Below are positions 44,884 to 54,762 of a stretch of 64,000 bases of DNA, in pieces. The stretch lies in the NCBI RefSeq assembly GCF_015706575.1, contig NW_024037075.1, positions 10,601,746 to 10,665,745 on the forward strand. The letters run 5' to 3'. The position numbers were made by a program, and so were the translations under genes. The notes under the pieces are model-generated. The model had not been told where the DNA came from. It was given only the letters and a program-made list of their open reading frames with translations, and did no database searches. This DNA comes from Patiria miniata. Its lineage: Eukaryota > Echinodermata > Asteroidea > Valvatida > Asterinidae. Position 1 is the first letter of the stretch. Each line of letters opens with the position of its first letter.

Positions 44884-47187
44884 CTACAATTCCTGACGAG
44901 TTTTGTCTGCGTTCCTATCCTTGCGCAATCCCATGTTTAATGGGAAAATAGCGTGCATAATCCTGTACACGGCCTGACGTTCTGTCTCTGAGTTCATTTT
45001 GACCACTTTAGGGCCTTGCTTTGGTAACTGTGGTTTAGCAGGCGCACTTGTTTTGTCAGTGATCTGTAAACTGATGATAACCCTGTCTTGAGAGTCTGGG
45101 GAGAATTTGTCAGTTTTCATCTCTGCTAAGGTATAGGCGTCGTAGGTTTGTCCGTCATAGTCCCCAATAACATCAGAATTGCCTGTGTCAAGTTCTAAAA
45201 CTTTCCCGTGCAGTATCACCTTACCCTTGGTGTTTCCTGAAGACATGAAGTCTTCCACTTCCTTAAAATCGAATGAGAAGCTTTGTTCAACACTTTCCCA
45301 GCACTTGACTTCATGTTCGTTGCGAACCCAATGCCATACTTCCTTGCCCTGATTTTCGGGTCTGTTACCAATATCTATTGAGAATGAACCGTACGGCTCG
45401 TACCAATTCTGCAGTACCCCATCGTTATCACATGAAAACTCAAAATTACCAGAAAGTACGTAATCTTTCAAAACTGCAGGTTCTTCGACAGCGGTTACGG
45501 AAATTAGCCTCAATTCTATTGTAACTATGTCTTCTGAGTCTTGTCTAAACTCCAATTTCTTTAACTCACTCAATGTATTTGCTTCATAGGTTTTCCCATC
45601 ATAATTCCCAATTACATCGTCACCAATTGTATCGTCCTCTTTCACGTGCCCGTGCAAAGTTATCTTATTATTAACCTCATCCATAAAGTGTTCACTTTCT
45701 TGAAATCTGACCATAAAAGGTTGGCGATAAATGCCACCATTTGTAAGCGAGATAGCATTAGCTCTGGCCTCCCATATTTTATAGTTTTGATTTATGTTTC
45801 TACTCCCGGCACTAATATAGAAGTACCCGTAAGGTTCATAATTAGAACCTTGCAACCCATCGCTATCGCATTGGAAGCTAAAGACGCCTGTCAGCTGGTA
45901 CTCGACCAGGTTGGACTCCGAATCTTTTGTCACTTCCCCTTCTTTGACTAAGGAAATGGCACGGTTCCCACTATAACAACATTTACTCAAATCCCGCTGA
46001 GTGGATGTTTTCCAATCAATTAGATCAAAACCAAGTGCATTTCCCTTGGATATGCAGTCATCCAGGGCAAGTGCAAAATTACCATCTAATTCCCATAGAT
46101 TAGAGAAAACTACGTAGCTGTGATCGTTCTTGTTTTTAATATACGTATTTATTGGAAGTTTTTCATCACTACTGATTGAATAGTCATTGATTGAATTATG
46201 AACTCTGCTGTAGTCAAATAGTGGAAATGCTGGGCCTTGAATAATGGGCAGTTCCAGATCTTGCAGCTTGTCAGGGCATTGGACGCCCGTAATCTCTGCC
46301 ACCAAGTCGCATACATTAAGGATGCTGGCCTGTGGTAACAAATACAACTGACCGTATAGTTCATTTCCTCCTAGGCCGGGTTCCCAAATGCTCCACGCAT
46401 CGTCCACTCTCTTGTAGTCTCCTGGTTCGTTGGGGTCTTTGATCTCTTCAAGAGTCAAGCCAACCAGGAACACGCCCAATACGTCTTCTACCAGGGATAT
46501 ACCGTCATCTATGGAAATGTCCGGCAACTTTTTGGCAAACGCGTAGATGTAGTCGATGACTTCATCCATATCCTTCGCGCCCCAAGGAGCATGCAACTTG
46601 TGATACCCCTGTTTCTTGACGAATGTTTTGACAAACTTGAGCACTAAGTCGTCTGCCAGTCCCTTTTCTTTGTCAAATGATGACATCTTGTCCGCAGGTC
46701 GACGTACTTGATACATGTCAGAGCCACTGCAAACAACGTCATCTTCTGAGGTGACATCGTCTTCCGTCAAGTCGCACGTTATCTTCACTTTCCTAGCCGA
46801 TTGACCGGTGTATTCAATGGAGAAAAACCGCACCGCTGCAAACTCGATGTAGTCGAAGTTACCTCCGCTGTCAAAAATGGCCTTTGTTTCGCCGGTCGGC
46901 AGTTCAATGCTGATTTTCCCCTTGAACTCAGATCCTTGGAAAATTCCATGTGCCTTCCGAAACAGCTCGCCGATGGACATGTGCTTCAGCTTTTCAATTG
47001 CGGATACGATCGATATTTGAATTGAGTCCCAGTTGACAAATAGCAGAGCACCGCTGAGCCGATATCGACTTGGGCTAGCTGCTTTTTCGCTTGGCTTGTC
47101 CTCGGCATAAGTCAGCGAAATCACCAGCAAGCTGCAAACGGCGACCAATCGGAACAACCGCTTGTAACTCACATTCGTCTTCGCCAT
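44884..47187 (-). CDS. Secreted 767-aa protein of unknown family, copy 1
   Basis: Not recognised. It is a single intronless frame. I start it at 47187 (MAKTNVS) rather than at the longer 47217 start, because copy 2 has a stop four codons upstream and MAKTNVS opens a clear signal peptide (core LVAVCSLLVISLTYA, cleavage before EDKP). The mature protein has ten Cys and no further membrane segment, so it should be extracellular. Residues about 424-562 and 570-713 are two divergent copies of one beta-rich domain: LTGVFSF or LSGNFEF, then C-D-x-D-G, YEPYG, a Trp (IWE or VWHW), LHG, and an acidic D-x-IG-x-YDG-x-TY loop. The acidic loops suggest a C2-like, possibly calcium-binding sandwich, which is inference only. 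The N-terminal 420 residues match nothing I know. A TATA-like box lies at 47244-47252. Copy 2 differs at 14 residues. Confidence 0.85.
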   Translation of the reverse strand: MAKTNVSYKRLFRLVAVCSLLVISLTYAEDKPSEKAASPSRYRLSGALLFVNWDSIQISIVSAIEKLKHMSIGELFRKAHGIFQGSEFKGKISIELPTGETKAIFDSGGNFDYIEFAAVRFFSIEYTGQSARKVKITCDLTEDDVTSEDDVVCSGSDMYQVRRPADKMSSFDKEKGLADDLVLKFVKTFVKKQGYHKLHAPWGAKDMDEVIDYIYAFAKKLPDISIDDGISLVEDVLGVFLVGLTLEEIKDPNEPGDYKRVDDAWSIWEPGLGGNELYGQLYLLPQASILNVCDLVAEITGVQCPDKLQDLELPIIQGPAFPLFDYSRVHNSINDYSISSDEKLPINTYIKNKNDHSYVVFSNLWELDGNFALALDDCISKGNALGFDLIDWKTSTQRDLSKCCYSGNRAISLVKEGEVTKDSESNLVEYQLTGVFSFQCDSDGLQGSNYEPYGYFYISAGSRNINQNYKIWEARANAISLTNGGIYRQPFMVRFQESEHFMDEVNNKITLHGHVKEDDTIGDDVIGNYDGKTYEANTLSELKKLEFRQDSEDIVTIELRLISVTAVEEPAVLKDYVLSGNFEFSCDNDGVLQNWYEPYGSFSIDIGNRPENQGKEVWHWVRNEHEVKCWESVEQSFSFDFKEVEDFMSSGNTKGKVILHGKVLELDTGNSDVIGDYDGQTYDAYTLAEMKTDKFSPDSQDRVIISLQITDKTSAPAKPQLPKQGPKVVKMNSETERQAVYRIMHAIFPLNMGLRKDRNADKTRQEL

Positions 47188-47243
47188 TCTGACAACCTTT
47201 TCCAGCACCCTGAGCAAACTAAGCCCTAGTCCGTTTTCTACGC

Positions 47244-47252
47244 GCTTATATC
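47244..47252 (-). promoter_or_regulatory. TATA-like box, copy 1
   Basis: GATATAAGC on the minus strand, 57-65 bases before the ATG at 47187. The same word stands at the same distance in copy 2 (54280-54288), in a conserved short leader. Confidence 0.5.
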
Positions 47253-47261
47253 ACCACTGCC

Positions 47262-47312
47262 GCGTTGAACCTTGTGCCCCATTCTGTTGCGTTGAACCTT
47301 GTGCCCCATTCT
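47262..47312. repeat. Short upstream duplication
   Basis: CGTTGAACCTTGTGCCCCAT occurs twice in tandem upstream of copy 1 and once upstream of copy 2, so the duplication postdates the gene duplication or was lost in copy 2. Confidence 0.7.
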
Positions 47313-47341
47313 GTTAATTGACAGATCACTGTCAGTAATGT

Positions 47342-47605
47342 ATGGTAGCCCTGAAGGGACATCGCATATCGCAAACGTGTGCGAAATACGTATGCGATGT
47401 CGCAATATTTATCGCGAATATGTGCGCACACGTATGCGATGTCGTGAAACAATTCGCGAATATGTGCGCACACGTATGCGAATTTGTTTGCAATGTCGTG
47501 AATTTTATTGCATACCTTGTCGCATACCTTTCAGTAAAATTCCTAATGAACTGGGGAGTTGTAGCAGCTAGTCTGGAATCTAGACGTACTGTTAGATATA
47601 AATAG
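47342..47605. repeat. Insert with CGCACACGTATGCG repeats
   Basis: Absent from the matching flank of copy 2. The GAATATGTGCGCACACGTATGCGA segment type occurs twice (about 47416 and 47458), with a related ACGTATGCGATGTCG word before it. Origin unknown. Confidence 0.6.
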
Positions 47606-47778
47606 GGTCTGACTAATAAATCTTGCTACTTGCGCAACTTTGAAATTTGCGCGCGCATGTTTCAAACTTGCGCGCGCAAATTTCAAAGTTGCGCAAGTAG
47701 CAAGTTTGCGTTCGACAGTTCTAGTAGTAACGATTGCACGAGGAACAGCGTGCGCGCGAAGGTTTATTAGTCAGGCCA
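47606..47778. mobile_element. Tiny MITE with perfect 36-bp-arm hairpin
   Basis: The outer inverted ends read GGnCTGACTAATAAA. The inner arms 47622-47657 and 47669-47704 are exact complements around an 11-base loop (CTTGCTACTTGCGC at the foot, TTGCGCGCGCA at the tip). It is absent from the copy-2 flank. Confidence 0.75.
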
Positions 47779-47781
47779 TGG

Positions 47782-47805
47782 CCCCCCCCCCCCCCCCCCC
47801 CCCCC
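47782..47805. repeat. Poly-C tract (24 C)
   Basis: An uninterrupted C run of about 24 bases. Its length is likely unstable and sequencing-error-prone. Similar runs occur at about 41327-41337, 60668-60687 and 61014-61032. Confidence 0.9.
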
Positions 47806-47889
47806 AAACGAAAACCGAACCCCACGCCGTAATTTTTTCGACCCACTTTTTGGGGGGACCAATTTTTTTTTTTGCCCCTTCCCCAAAAA

Positions 47890-50800
47890 TTGTGTTCTGG
47901 ATCCGCCCTTGTCCTGCTGCTGCACAATTTTAACGTATTTTTAGATGGGGTTATGATCAAGAATAAGCTTTATGTAGCCTCTCTGGACCCCCATAATTAT
48001 ATTTGCACTAAGTTTAGTGGGGCACCATTTGCAGTCATCAGTCGACATTTGAAGCAAAAAAAAAACAGGTAAAAAAAAAGCCGCTTCGCCGCACCACTTT
48101 TTGGGCAAGCTCCATACCAGAAACCGGATACTTTTTTGGGGGGCCTAATGCCCCATTATGCCTAAAGTGCACAATTTGTGGCTTCCCATTACAGAACCGA
48201 GCCCAATCTAATGCATTTCTGGGAGTAATTAGCGCCTCTGCGCTCTTATCTGAGATAAAGTAGGTATCCGTTACACTGGGTGGAGCCCAGGACTAACCGA
48301 CATTATTGCCACTTCAGGAGTGGTTATTATTAGTTACGCAACCACACAATAAGCCGCATCATTATGCATGACAGATTGCAAATGCGAAGATGCGACAAAC
48401 CTTAGACTAAAAATTGAAAATTGAAATGGTTTTGACATATTTCTAGCAAAAAGGTGGTATTTTACTCTAAAAATGTCCGGTTTTTGTGGTTTCTGCCCTG
48501 ACCACATGGTAGGTCGGATCGGGCTAAAAGTTGGTGTGCGCATTGCTCATCAGGACCTACAAGCACAGCAACTTTTATCAAAATCGGAAGACATGAGGTA
48601 AAAAGTGCGTTGGTCTGACATGGAATGACCCCTATACACCTTTAGAATTTCCCTGTGGAGACCCTTTTAACCTATTGCCCTGGGTCTCCACAAGGCACCA
48701 GATATCCGTTCCTGATATGGCTCATAGAAGAAACGCCTACACAAATTTTTGGGGTAGCCTAGATTAAACAGCTCAGCGGCATATCCAGGGAAGTATTCGA
48801 CCTTGAAATCACACAAATTGTAGCTTATCGCTCTCCACAGAGTTGATATACAAAAAAAGTAACCCCCAGAAGTACATGATTCTTTTGTGTGGGTGTTTTG
48901 CTGTGTCGAGGGTTGCTGATTAACCCCAACGCCATGCAAGGTAACAATAAGAGCTCGACCGGACCATGAACTCAAACATAGAAACGCTGCCAGCCTTTTG
49001 AAATTCCAAAAGGTAAATCGCTCAAAACTTGCTGCACGGCATAATTCGACCGACAAAGGCGCTGGGAAACTTGTGAACATGGTGGGATAAATACAAACAC
49101 ACCTGCTGTCACTGCGCACCTAACTGCCCGCCAATGGACATTTCACTAATAAATTCATGATTATGCATGCATGGGCATAGAGATGGCCTTGGCGGCAAAA
49201 ACTGTGAGGGGCCCATTGGAAATGTATTGGGCCACTTTTTTCAGCGCCATTTTCTCAAAGGTCCTTCAAGTCTTTTCATGGCAAGACCTAGCGGGCTTGT
49301 CCGTACTTGGTTGGCTCGCTCGCTCTGTGACGAAACAGTCTTTACGATCACAGACATATGGACAGATCGTAAGGCCTTTTTTTTGTCTCACTCGCTCGGT
49401 TAAAAGAATGCATGCACCTTAAGTTAAAAATCATAACAGGAAAATGTTCCTATACTACGACCATACCAGACCAGACTAGACCAGACACTCCAAAAAGACA
49501 TGAACAGAAGAACATATGCTTTTCATATCAAAGCCTTTTCCTTTCATGTTGAAATTCCTCTTACAATTCATTTGTATACAATTTGCCATTGCCTAAAGAG
49601 CAAACTATTAATCAATCATACTTGCTTCAGAACACATTTATTTTCTTTTTTAAAAACATAATAAAAAATGTCTTAGATTTGGGTTGGTCACCAATTAGGT
49701 ATAGCAGTTCTTTCACCCCATTACCTTTGTTTTAATCCCGGCATTGACTGTCGAATAGACATGCTTCATTAGGTATTGTGACAGCCAGACGACTAATTTA
49801 CTTTATGTATTATTTTGTTTGAGACTCCAGCAGGAAGGCCAAAGTCACTAGGGGAGACAGGAAATGTAGTCCCTTCGTTCCAGAGTTCCTGGGGTTAACA
49901 CAGTAGAGACAGAAAAGACATGTGCAGGCCATGCAAAGTATACTTCGTAGCTCGGCAGCTAGCTATTATGATTCGGACGAAGTCAACCAAAACAGACGCA
50001 GTAAACAAGATATGAAGCTATTGTGTGCCTATTGCAAAGCTAGAAACACGCTGAGAACTGCAATTTGCCCACGTTGATCAATTCTCCTTTGGACATCGAA
50101 TGACTTGCAGCCCCTGCTACCCCCAGACTACGAATTGTTCTCACGACCCGATACATAAACTAGTTCAAACACCCTGACAACATGCACTGTCCTTATTGAG
50201 CCAACGGTTCGCAAGCCAGTGCAAAGGCACCAGGTTAGAAACAAGTTCAGCCGTCAAACACTCTTTCCCGAACTACAAGGCAAGTGGTTGTTCCTCTCAT
50301 TTTTAAAAGACAACAAAACGCGCAATTACGTAGGTTCTGAAATGTATCACTATTGTTCGACGGGGATTCATCCATCAGGATTCACAAAAGATTCTTGTAC
50401 TACTCAAGAGCAACATACACTGTGAAAGCATGTTCCTTTTTAATAAAGTTTCACTCCAAACAAAAATCAAGTCCCTTACAAAAACACCATCACGCCATAA
50501 TTATTCGATGAAACCAGTTACACCTTCTACTTCAAAAGCAATAATGAACCAGCTGAACTTGTTAAGGGGCCATCCATTTTCGGTCATTATCACGAGCGTA
50601 CAAACTACACGCCGAGAAGGGGTTGGCAGGCAGCGTTACCCTTTTACAAGGAATTAAAAATGACGGTGGGAACCAATGGGAGAAACCGTCATTGTTCCCT
50701 TTTCATTTTGTACACTACCGAATGGGAGGGAGGGTCCGGCAAAATGAGTACAGTTTGTACGCTGGTAATGGTGATGGGAATGGAAGGCACCTGAATATGG

Positions 50801-51836
50801 GATAATTAAGTTGCAATTACCGGAAAATCTGCCCGATTTTAATCGGATTAGGGAACTTTTATCAAAACTGGTCATTCAATCAGTACTTAATTCACAGTGA
50901 AATGTATTATTCTGGCTGGCATCTTTCAGAAGATAAAACCAAAAGTCCATTAAAGTTTTCAAAAGGTGTCTCCAGCGGACCCGACTTTTAAAGATTAAAA
51001 TTTTACTGTATACATGTATAGTGATTCTTGGTTCGCGATAATTTTAGATTTTAATACCACAGTTTTACTTAAAACAACTGCTGTATGGAGCTTTTTCAGA
51101 AAAATTATATTAATTTTGCCTCGGTGTTAAAAATTATTCCATGCCCTTTAAATAATAACTGTGTTAAAATGACAGCATTAATTACAACCACAACAAATTG
51201 CATGTAGGCTACGAGTAAAAATGAATGCTATATGTAAACTTAATATGCAATCGGTGAATTGAAGCTAAACTAAAATGAGACAGTTAATAAAATATATTAT
51301 GCAGTAGCAAATCACAACTTGATAAGAACTCGCCTCTCTCGTACCTAAACTATTCTCAAAATTGTCAAGCACTAACAAACTGGTTATACAAACAGATCTT
51401 ATTCTTTTAATCACAAATCCTCTAACAGCACAAACAGCTAAAAAATAGTTAGATCATGGTGTACACTGCATCTTTCTTTGATCATTATACGGCAGTGATG
51501 AGGCGTAAAATAGCCGTATATGTTTTAAACTCGTACAATTGCCATTAGTCACAGCTTAATAACTGTTGGAAACTAAAACCTATCCGTTTTTCTAAACTGT
51601 TGCCCAAATCAGGTGACTTGTATGCGCAAACCAAGATTGAAATATTTTTTCTTGTTTTTGATATTTCACTGAGTTTTAAAGTCTGCATTCGCAACTTATT
51701 TGACGATTGATGCCCAGACAGCGCAGTCAACCTTCACTCACCGACCAATCAGAAGACGCCAAATCAATCCTTACTTTTAGTATATGGATTCATCAATGAA
51801 TTCAATTTACCACAAAGGTTTACACTCGTGCTTAAT
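47890..51836 (+). repeat. Repeat unit U3
   Basis: It lacks the GATGGCGTCGGC segment of U1, U2 and U5. It starts with a MITE remnant (GGTTATGATCAAGAATAAGC, then ACCGGATACTTTTTTGG) and a GCCCAGGACTAACCGAC segment shared with U4. From GGTAGGTCGG onward it carries the common landmarks (48509, 48682, 48948, 50432) without the 1.7-kb insert. It leads directly into gene copy 2. Confidence 0.92.
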
Positions 51837-51919
51837 TTCATCCAGATTATCACTCCAACAACTAAACTAATAACAATACGAAACCTGTACCTTATTATAC
51901 ACCGAACACCGAATCCTCC

Positions 51920-54223
51920 CTACAATTCCTGACGAGTTTTGTCTGCGTTCCTATCCTTGCGCAATCCCCTGTTTAATGGGAAAATAGCGTGCATAATCCT
52001 GTACACGGCCTGACGTTCTGTCTCTGAGTTCATTTTGACCACTTTAGGGCCTTGCTTTGGTAACTGTGGTTTAGCAGGCGCACTTGTTTTGTCAGTGATC
52101 TGTAAACTGATGATAACCCTGTCTTGAGAGTCTGGGGAGAATTTGTCAGTTTTCATCTCTGCTAAGGTATAGGCGTCGTAGGTTTGTCCGTCATAGTCCC
52201 CAATAACATCAGAATTGCCTGTGTCAAGTTCTAAAACTTTCCCGTGCAGTATCACCTTACCCTTGGTGTTTCCTGAAGACATGAAGTCTTCCACTTCCTT
52301 AAAATCGAATGAGAAGCTTTGTTCAACACTTTCCCAGCACTTGACTTCATGTTCGTTGCGAACCCAATGCCATACTTCCTTGCCCTGATTTTCGGGTCTG
52401 TTACCAATATCTATTGAGAATGAACCGTACGGCTCGTACCAATTCTGCAGTACCCCATCGTTATCACATGAAAACTCAAAATTGCCAGAAAGTACGTAAT
52501 CTTTCAAAACTGCAGGTTTTTCGACAGCGGTTACGGGAATCAGTCGCAATTCTATTGTAACTATGTCTTCTGAGTCTTGTCTAAACTCCAGTTTCTTTAA
52601 CTCACTCAATGTATTTGCTTCATAGGTTTTCCCATCATAATTCCCAATTACATCGTCACCAATTGAATCGTCCTCTTTCACGTGCCCGTGCAAAGTTATC
52701 TTATTATTAACCTCATCCATAAAGTGTTCACTTTCTTGAAATCTGACCATAAAAGGTTGGCGATAAATGCCACCATTTGTAAGCGAGATAGCATTAGCTC
52801 TGGCCTCCCATATTTTATAGTTTTGATTTATGTTTCTACTCCCGGCACTAATATAGAAGTACCCGTAAGGTTCATAATTAGAACCTTGCAACCCATCGCT
52901 ATCGCATTGGAAGCTAAAGACGCCTGTCAGCTGGTACTCGACCAGGTTGGACTCCGAATCTTTTGTCACTTCCCCTTCTTTGACTAAGGAAATGGCACGG
53001 TTCCCACTATAACAACATTTACTCAAATCCCGCTGAGTGGATGTTTTCCAATCAATTAGATCAAAACCAAGTGCATTTCCCTTGGATATGCAGTCATCCA
53101 GGGCAAGTGCAGTATTACCATCTAATTCCCATAGATTAGAGAAAACTACGTAGCTGTGATCGTTCTTGTTTTTAATATACGTATTTATTGGAAGTTTTTC
53201 ATCACTACTGATTGAATAGTCATTGATTGAATTATGAACTCTGCTGTAGTCAAATAGTGGAAATGCTGGGCCTTGAATAATGGGCAGTTCCAGATCTTGC
53301 AGCTTGTCAGGGCATTGGACGCCCGTAATCTCTGCCACCAAGTCGCATACATTAAATATGCTGGCCTGTGGTAACAAATACAACTGACCGTATAGTTCAT
53401 TTCCTCCTAGGCCGGGTTCCCAAATGCTCCACGCATCGTCCACTTTCTTGTAGTCTCCTGATTCGCTGGGGCCTTTGATCTCTTCAAGAGTCAAGCCAAC
53501 CAGGAACACGCCCAATACGTCTTCTACCAGGGAAATACCGTCATCTATGGAAATGTCTGGCAACTTTTTGGCAAACGCGTAGATGTAGTCGATGACTTCA
53601 TCCATATCCTTCGCGCCCCAAGGAGCATGCAACTTGTGATACCCCTGTTTCTTGACGAATGTTTTGACAAACTTGAGCACTAAGTCGTCTGCCAGTCCCT
53701 TTTCTTTGTCAAATGATGACATCTTGTCCGCAGGTCGACGTACTTGATACATGTCAGAGCCACTGCAAACAACGTCATCTTCTGAGGAGACATCGTCTTC
53801 CGTCAAGTCGCACGTTATCTTCACTTTCCTAGCCGATTGACCGGTGTATTCAATGGAGAAAAACCGCACCGCTGCAAACTCGATGTAGTCGAAGTTACTT
53901 CCGCTGTCAAAAATGTCCTTTGTTTCACCGGTCGGCAGTTCAATGCTGATTTTTCCCTTGAACTCAGATCCTTGGAAAATTCCATGTGCCTTCCGAAACA
54001 GCTCGCCGATGGACATGTGCTTCAGCTTTTCAATTGCGGATACGATCGATATTTGAATTGAGTCCCAGTTGACAAATAGCAGAGCACCACTGAGCCGATA
54101 TCGACTTGAGCTAGCTGCTTTTTCGCTTGGCTTGTCCTCGGCATAAGTCAGCGAAATCACCAGCAAGCTGCAAACGGCGACCAATCGGAACAACCGCTTG
54201 TAACTCACATTCGTCTTCGCCAT
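51920..54223 (-). CDS. Secreted 767-aa protein of unknown family, copy 2
   Basis: Same length and layout as 44884-47187: a signal peptide to about residue 28, an unrecognised N-terminal region, and two beta-rich repeats at about 424-562 and 570-713 with CDxDG, YEPYG and DVIGxYDG marks. By eye 14 of 767 residues differ, several of them radical (A to D in GETKxIFDSG, F to T in DGNxALAL, M to R near the C-terminus), with no stop or frame change. The C-terminus is basic (GLRKDRNADKTRQEL). The start is fixed because an in-frame TAG lies four codons upstream. Intact frames in both copies argue for expressed genes, or for a duplication too recent for decay. The function is unknown. Confidence 0.85.
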   Translation of the reverse strand: MAKTNVSYKRLFRLVAVCSLLVISLTYAEDKPSEKAASSSRYRLSGALLFVNWDSIQISIVSAIEKLKHMSIGELFRKAHGIFQGSEFKGKISIELPTGETKDIFDSGSNFDYIEFAAVRFFSIEYTGQSARKVKITCDLTEDDVSSEDDVVCSGSDMYQVRRPADKMSSFDKEKGLADDLVLKFVKTFVKKQGYHKLHAPWGAKDMDEVIDYIYAFAKKLPDISIDDGISLVEDVLGVFLVGLTLEEIKGPSESGDYKKVDDAWSIWEPGLGGNELYGQLYLLPQASIFNVCDLVAEITGVQCPDKLQDLELPIIQGPAFPLFDYSRVHNSINDYSISSDEKLPINTYIKNKNDHSYVVFSNLWELDGNTALALDDCISKGNALGFDLIDWKTSTQRDLSKCCYSGNRAISLVKEGEVTKDSESNLVEYQLTGVFSFQCDSDGLQGSNYEPYGYFYISAGSRNINQNYKIWEARANAISLTNGGIYRQPFMVRFQESEHFMDEVNNKITLHGHVKEDDSIGDDVIGNYDGKTYEANTLSELKKLEFRQDSEDIVTIELRLIPVTAVEKPAVLKDYVLSGNFEFSCDNDGVLQNWYEPYGSFSIDIGNRPENQGKEVWHWVRNEHEVKCWESVEQSFSFDFKEVEDFMSSGNTKGKVILHGKVLELDTGNSDVIGDYDGQTYDAYTLAEMKTDKFSPDSQDRVIISLQITDKTSAPAKPQLPKQGPKVVKMNSETERQAVYRIMHAIFPLNRGLRKDRNADKTRQEL

Positions 54224-54279
54224 CCTGACAACCTATTTCAGTATCCTGAGCAAACTAAGCCCTAGTCCGTTTTCTACGC

Positions 54280-54288
54280 GCTTATATC
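54280..54288 (-). promoter_or_regulatory. TATA-like box, copy 2
   Basis: GATATAAGC on the minus strand at the same distance from the ATG as in copy 1. Confidence 0.5.
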
Positions 54289-54391
54289 ACCACGGCCGCG
54301 TTGAACCTTGTGCCCCATTCCGTTTATAATTGACAGATCACCGTCAGTAATGTACACAATATGATCAGGGGTGCACTCCAGGCTGCTGATA

Positions 54392-54762
54392 AGGCCAACA
54401 AAAAAGTCTCCGGTTTTTTTTGGTATGCGCGCGCGTCGCCGTAGCCATGCGCGTCGGCAAAATGAAAAAGTTTTTTTTTTCAATGAAAGATGATGTCTCA
54501 AAACCGCCAAACTCACTGGTTGACTGGGATCCTGCTGCTGCACAATTTCAACGTATTTTAGATGGGGTTATGATCAAGAATAAGCTTTATGTAGCCTCTC
54601 TGGACCCCATATATTTGCACTAAGTTTAGTCGGGCACCATTTGCAGTCATCAGTCGACATTTGAAGCAAAAAAAAAAAAAACAGGTAAAAAAAACCAGCC
54701 GCGTCGCCGCACCACTTTTTGGGCAAGCTCCATACCAGAAACCGGATACTTTTTTTTGGCCT
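54392..54762. mobile_element. 371-bp MITE upstream of gene copy 2
   Basis: The ends are inverted: AGGCCAACAAAAAAGTCTCC and the complement of its relative AGGCCAAAAAAAAGTATCC, each followed by a GGTATG word. The right part recurs in the U3 lead-in (about 47910-48152). The left 75 bp recurs inverted at the U1/U2 and U4/U5 junctions. Confidence 0.75.

Noticed and set aside
44884-47217. Longer start (MLRVLEKVVRMAKT) for the secreted protein copy 1
   Set aside because: Copy 2 has a stop codon in that extension, and the signal peptide begins properly at MAKT.
47299-47605. Frames reading repeated ANMCAHVCD or REYVRTRMRC
   Set aside because: By-product of the repeated GTGCGCACACGTATGCG words.
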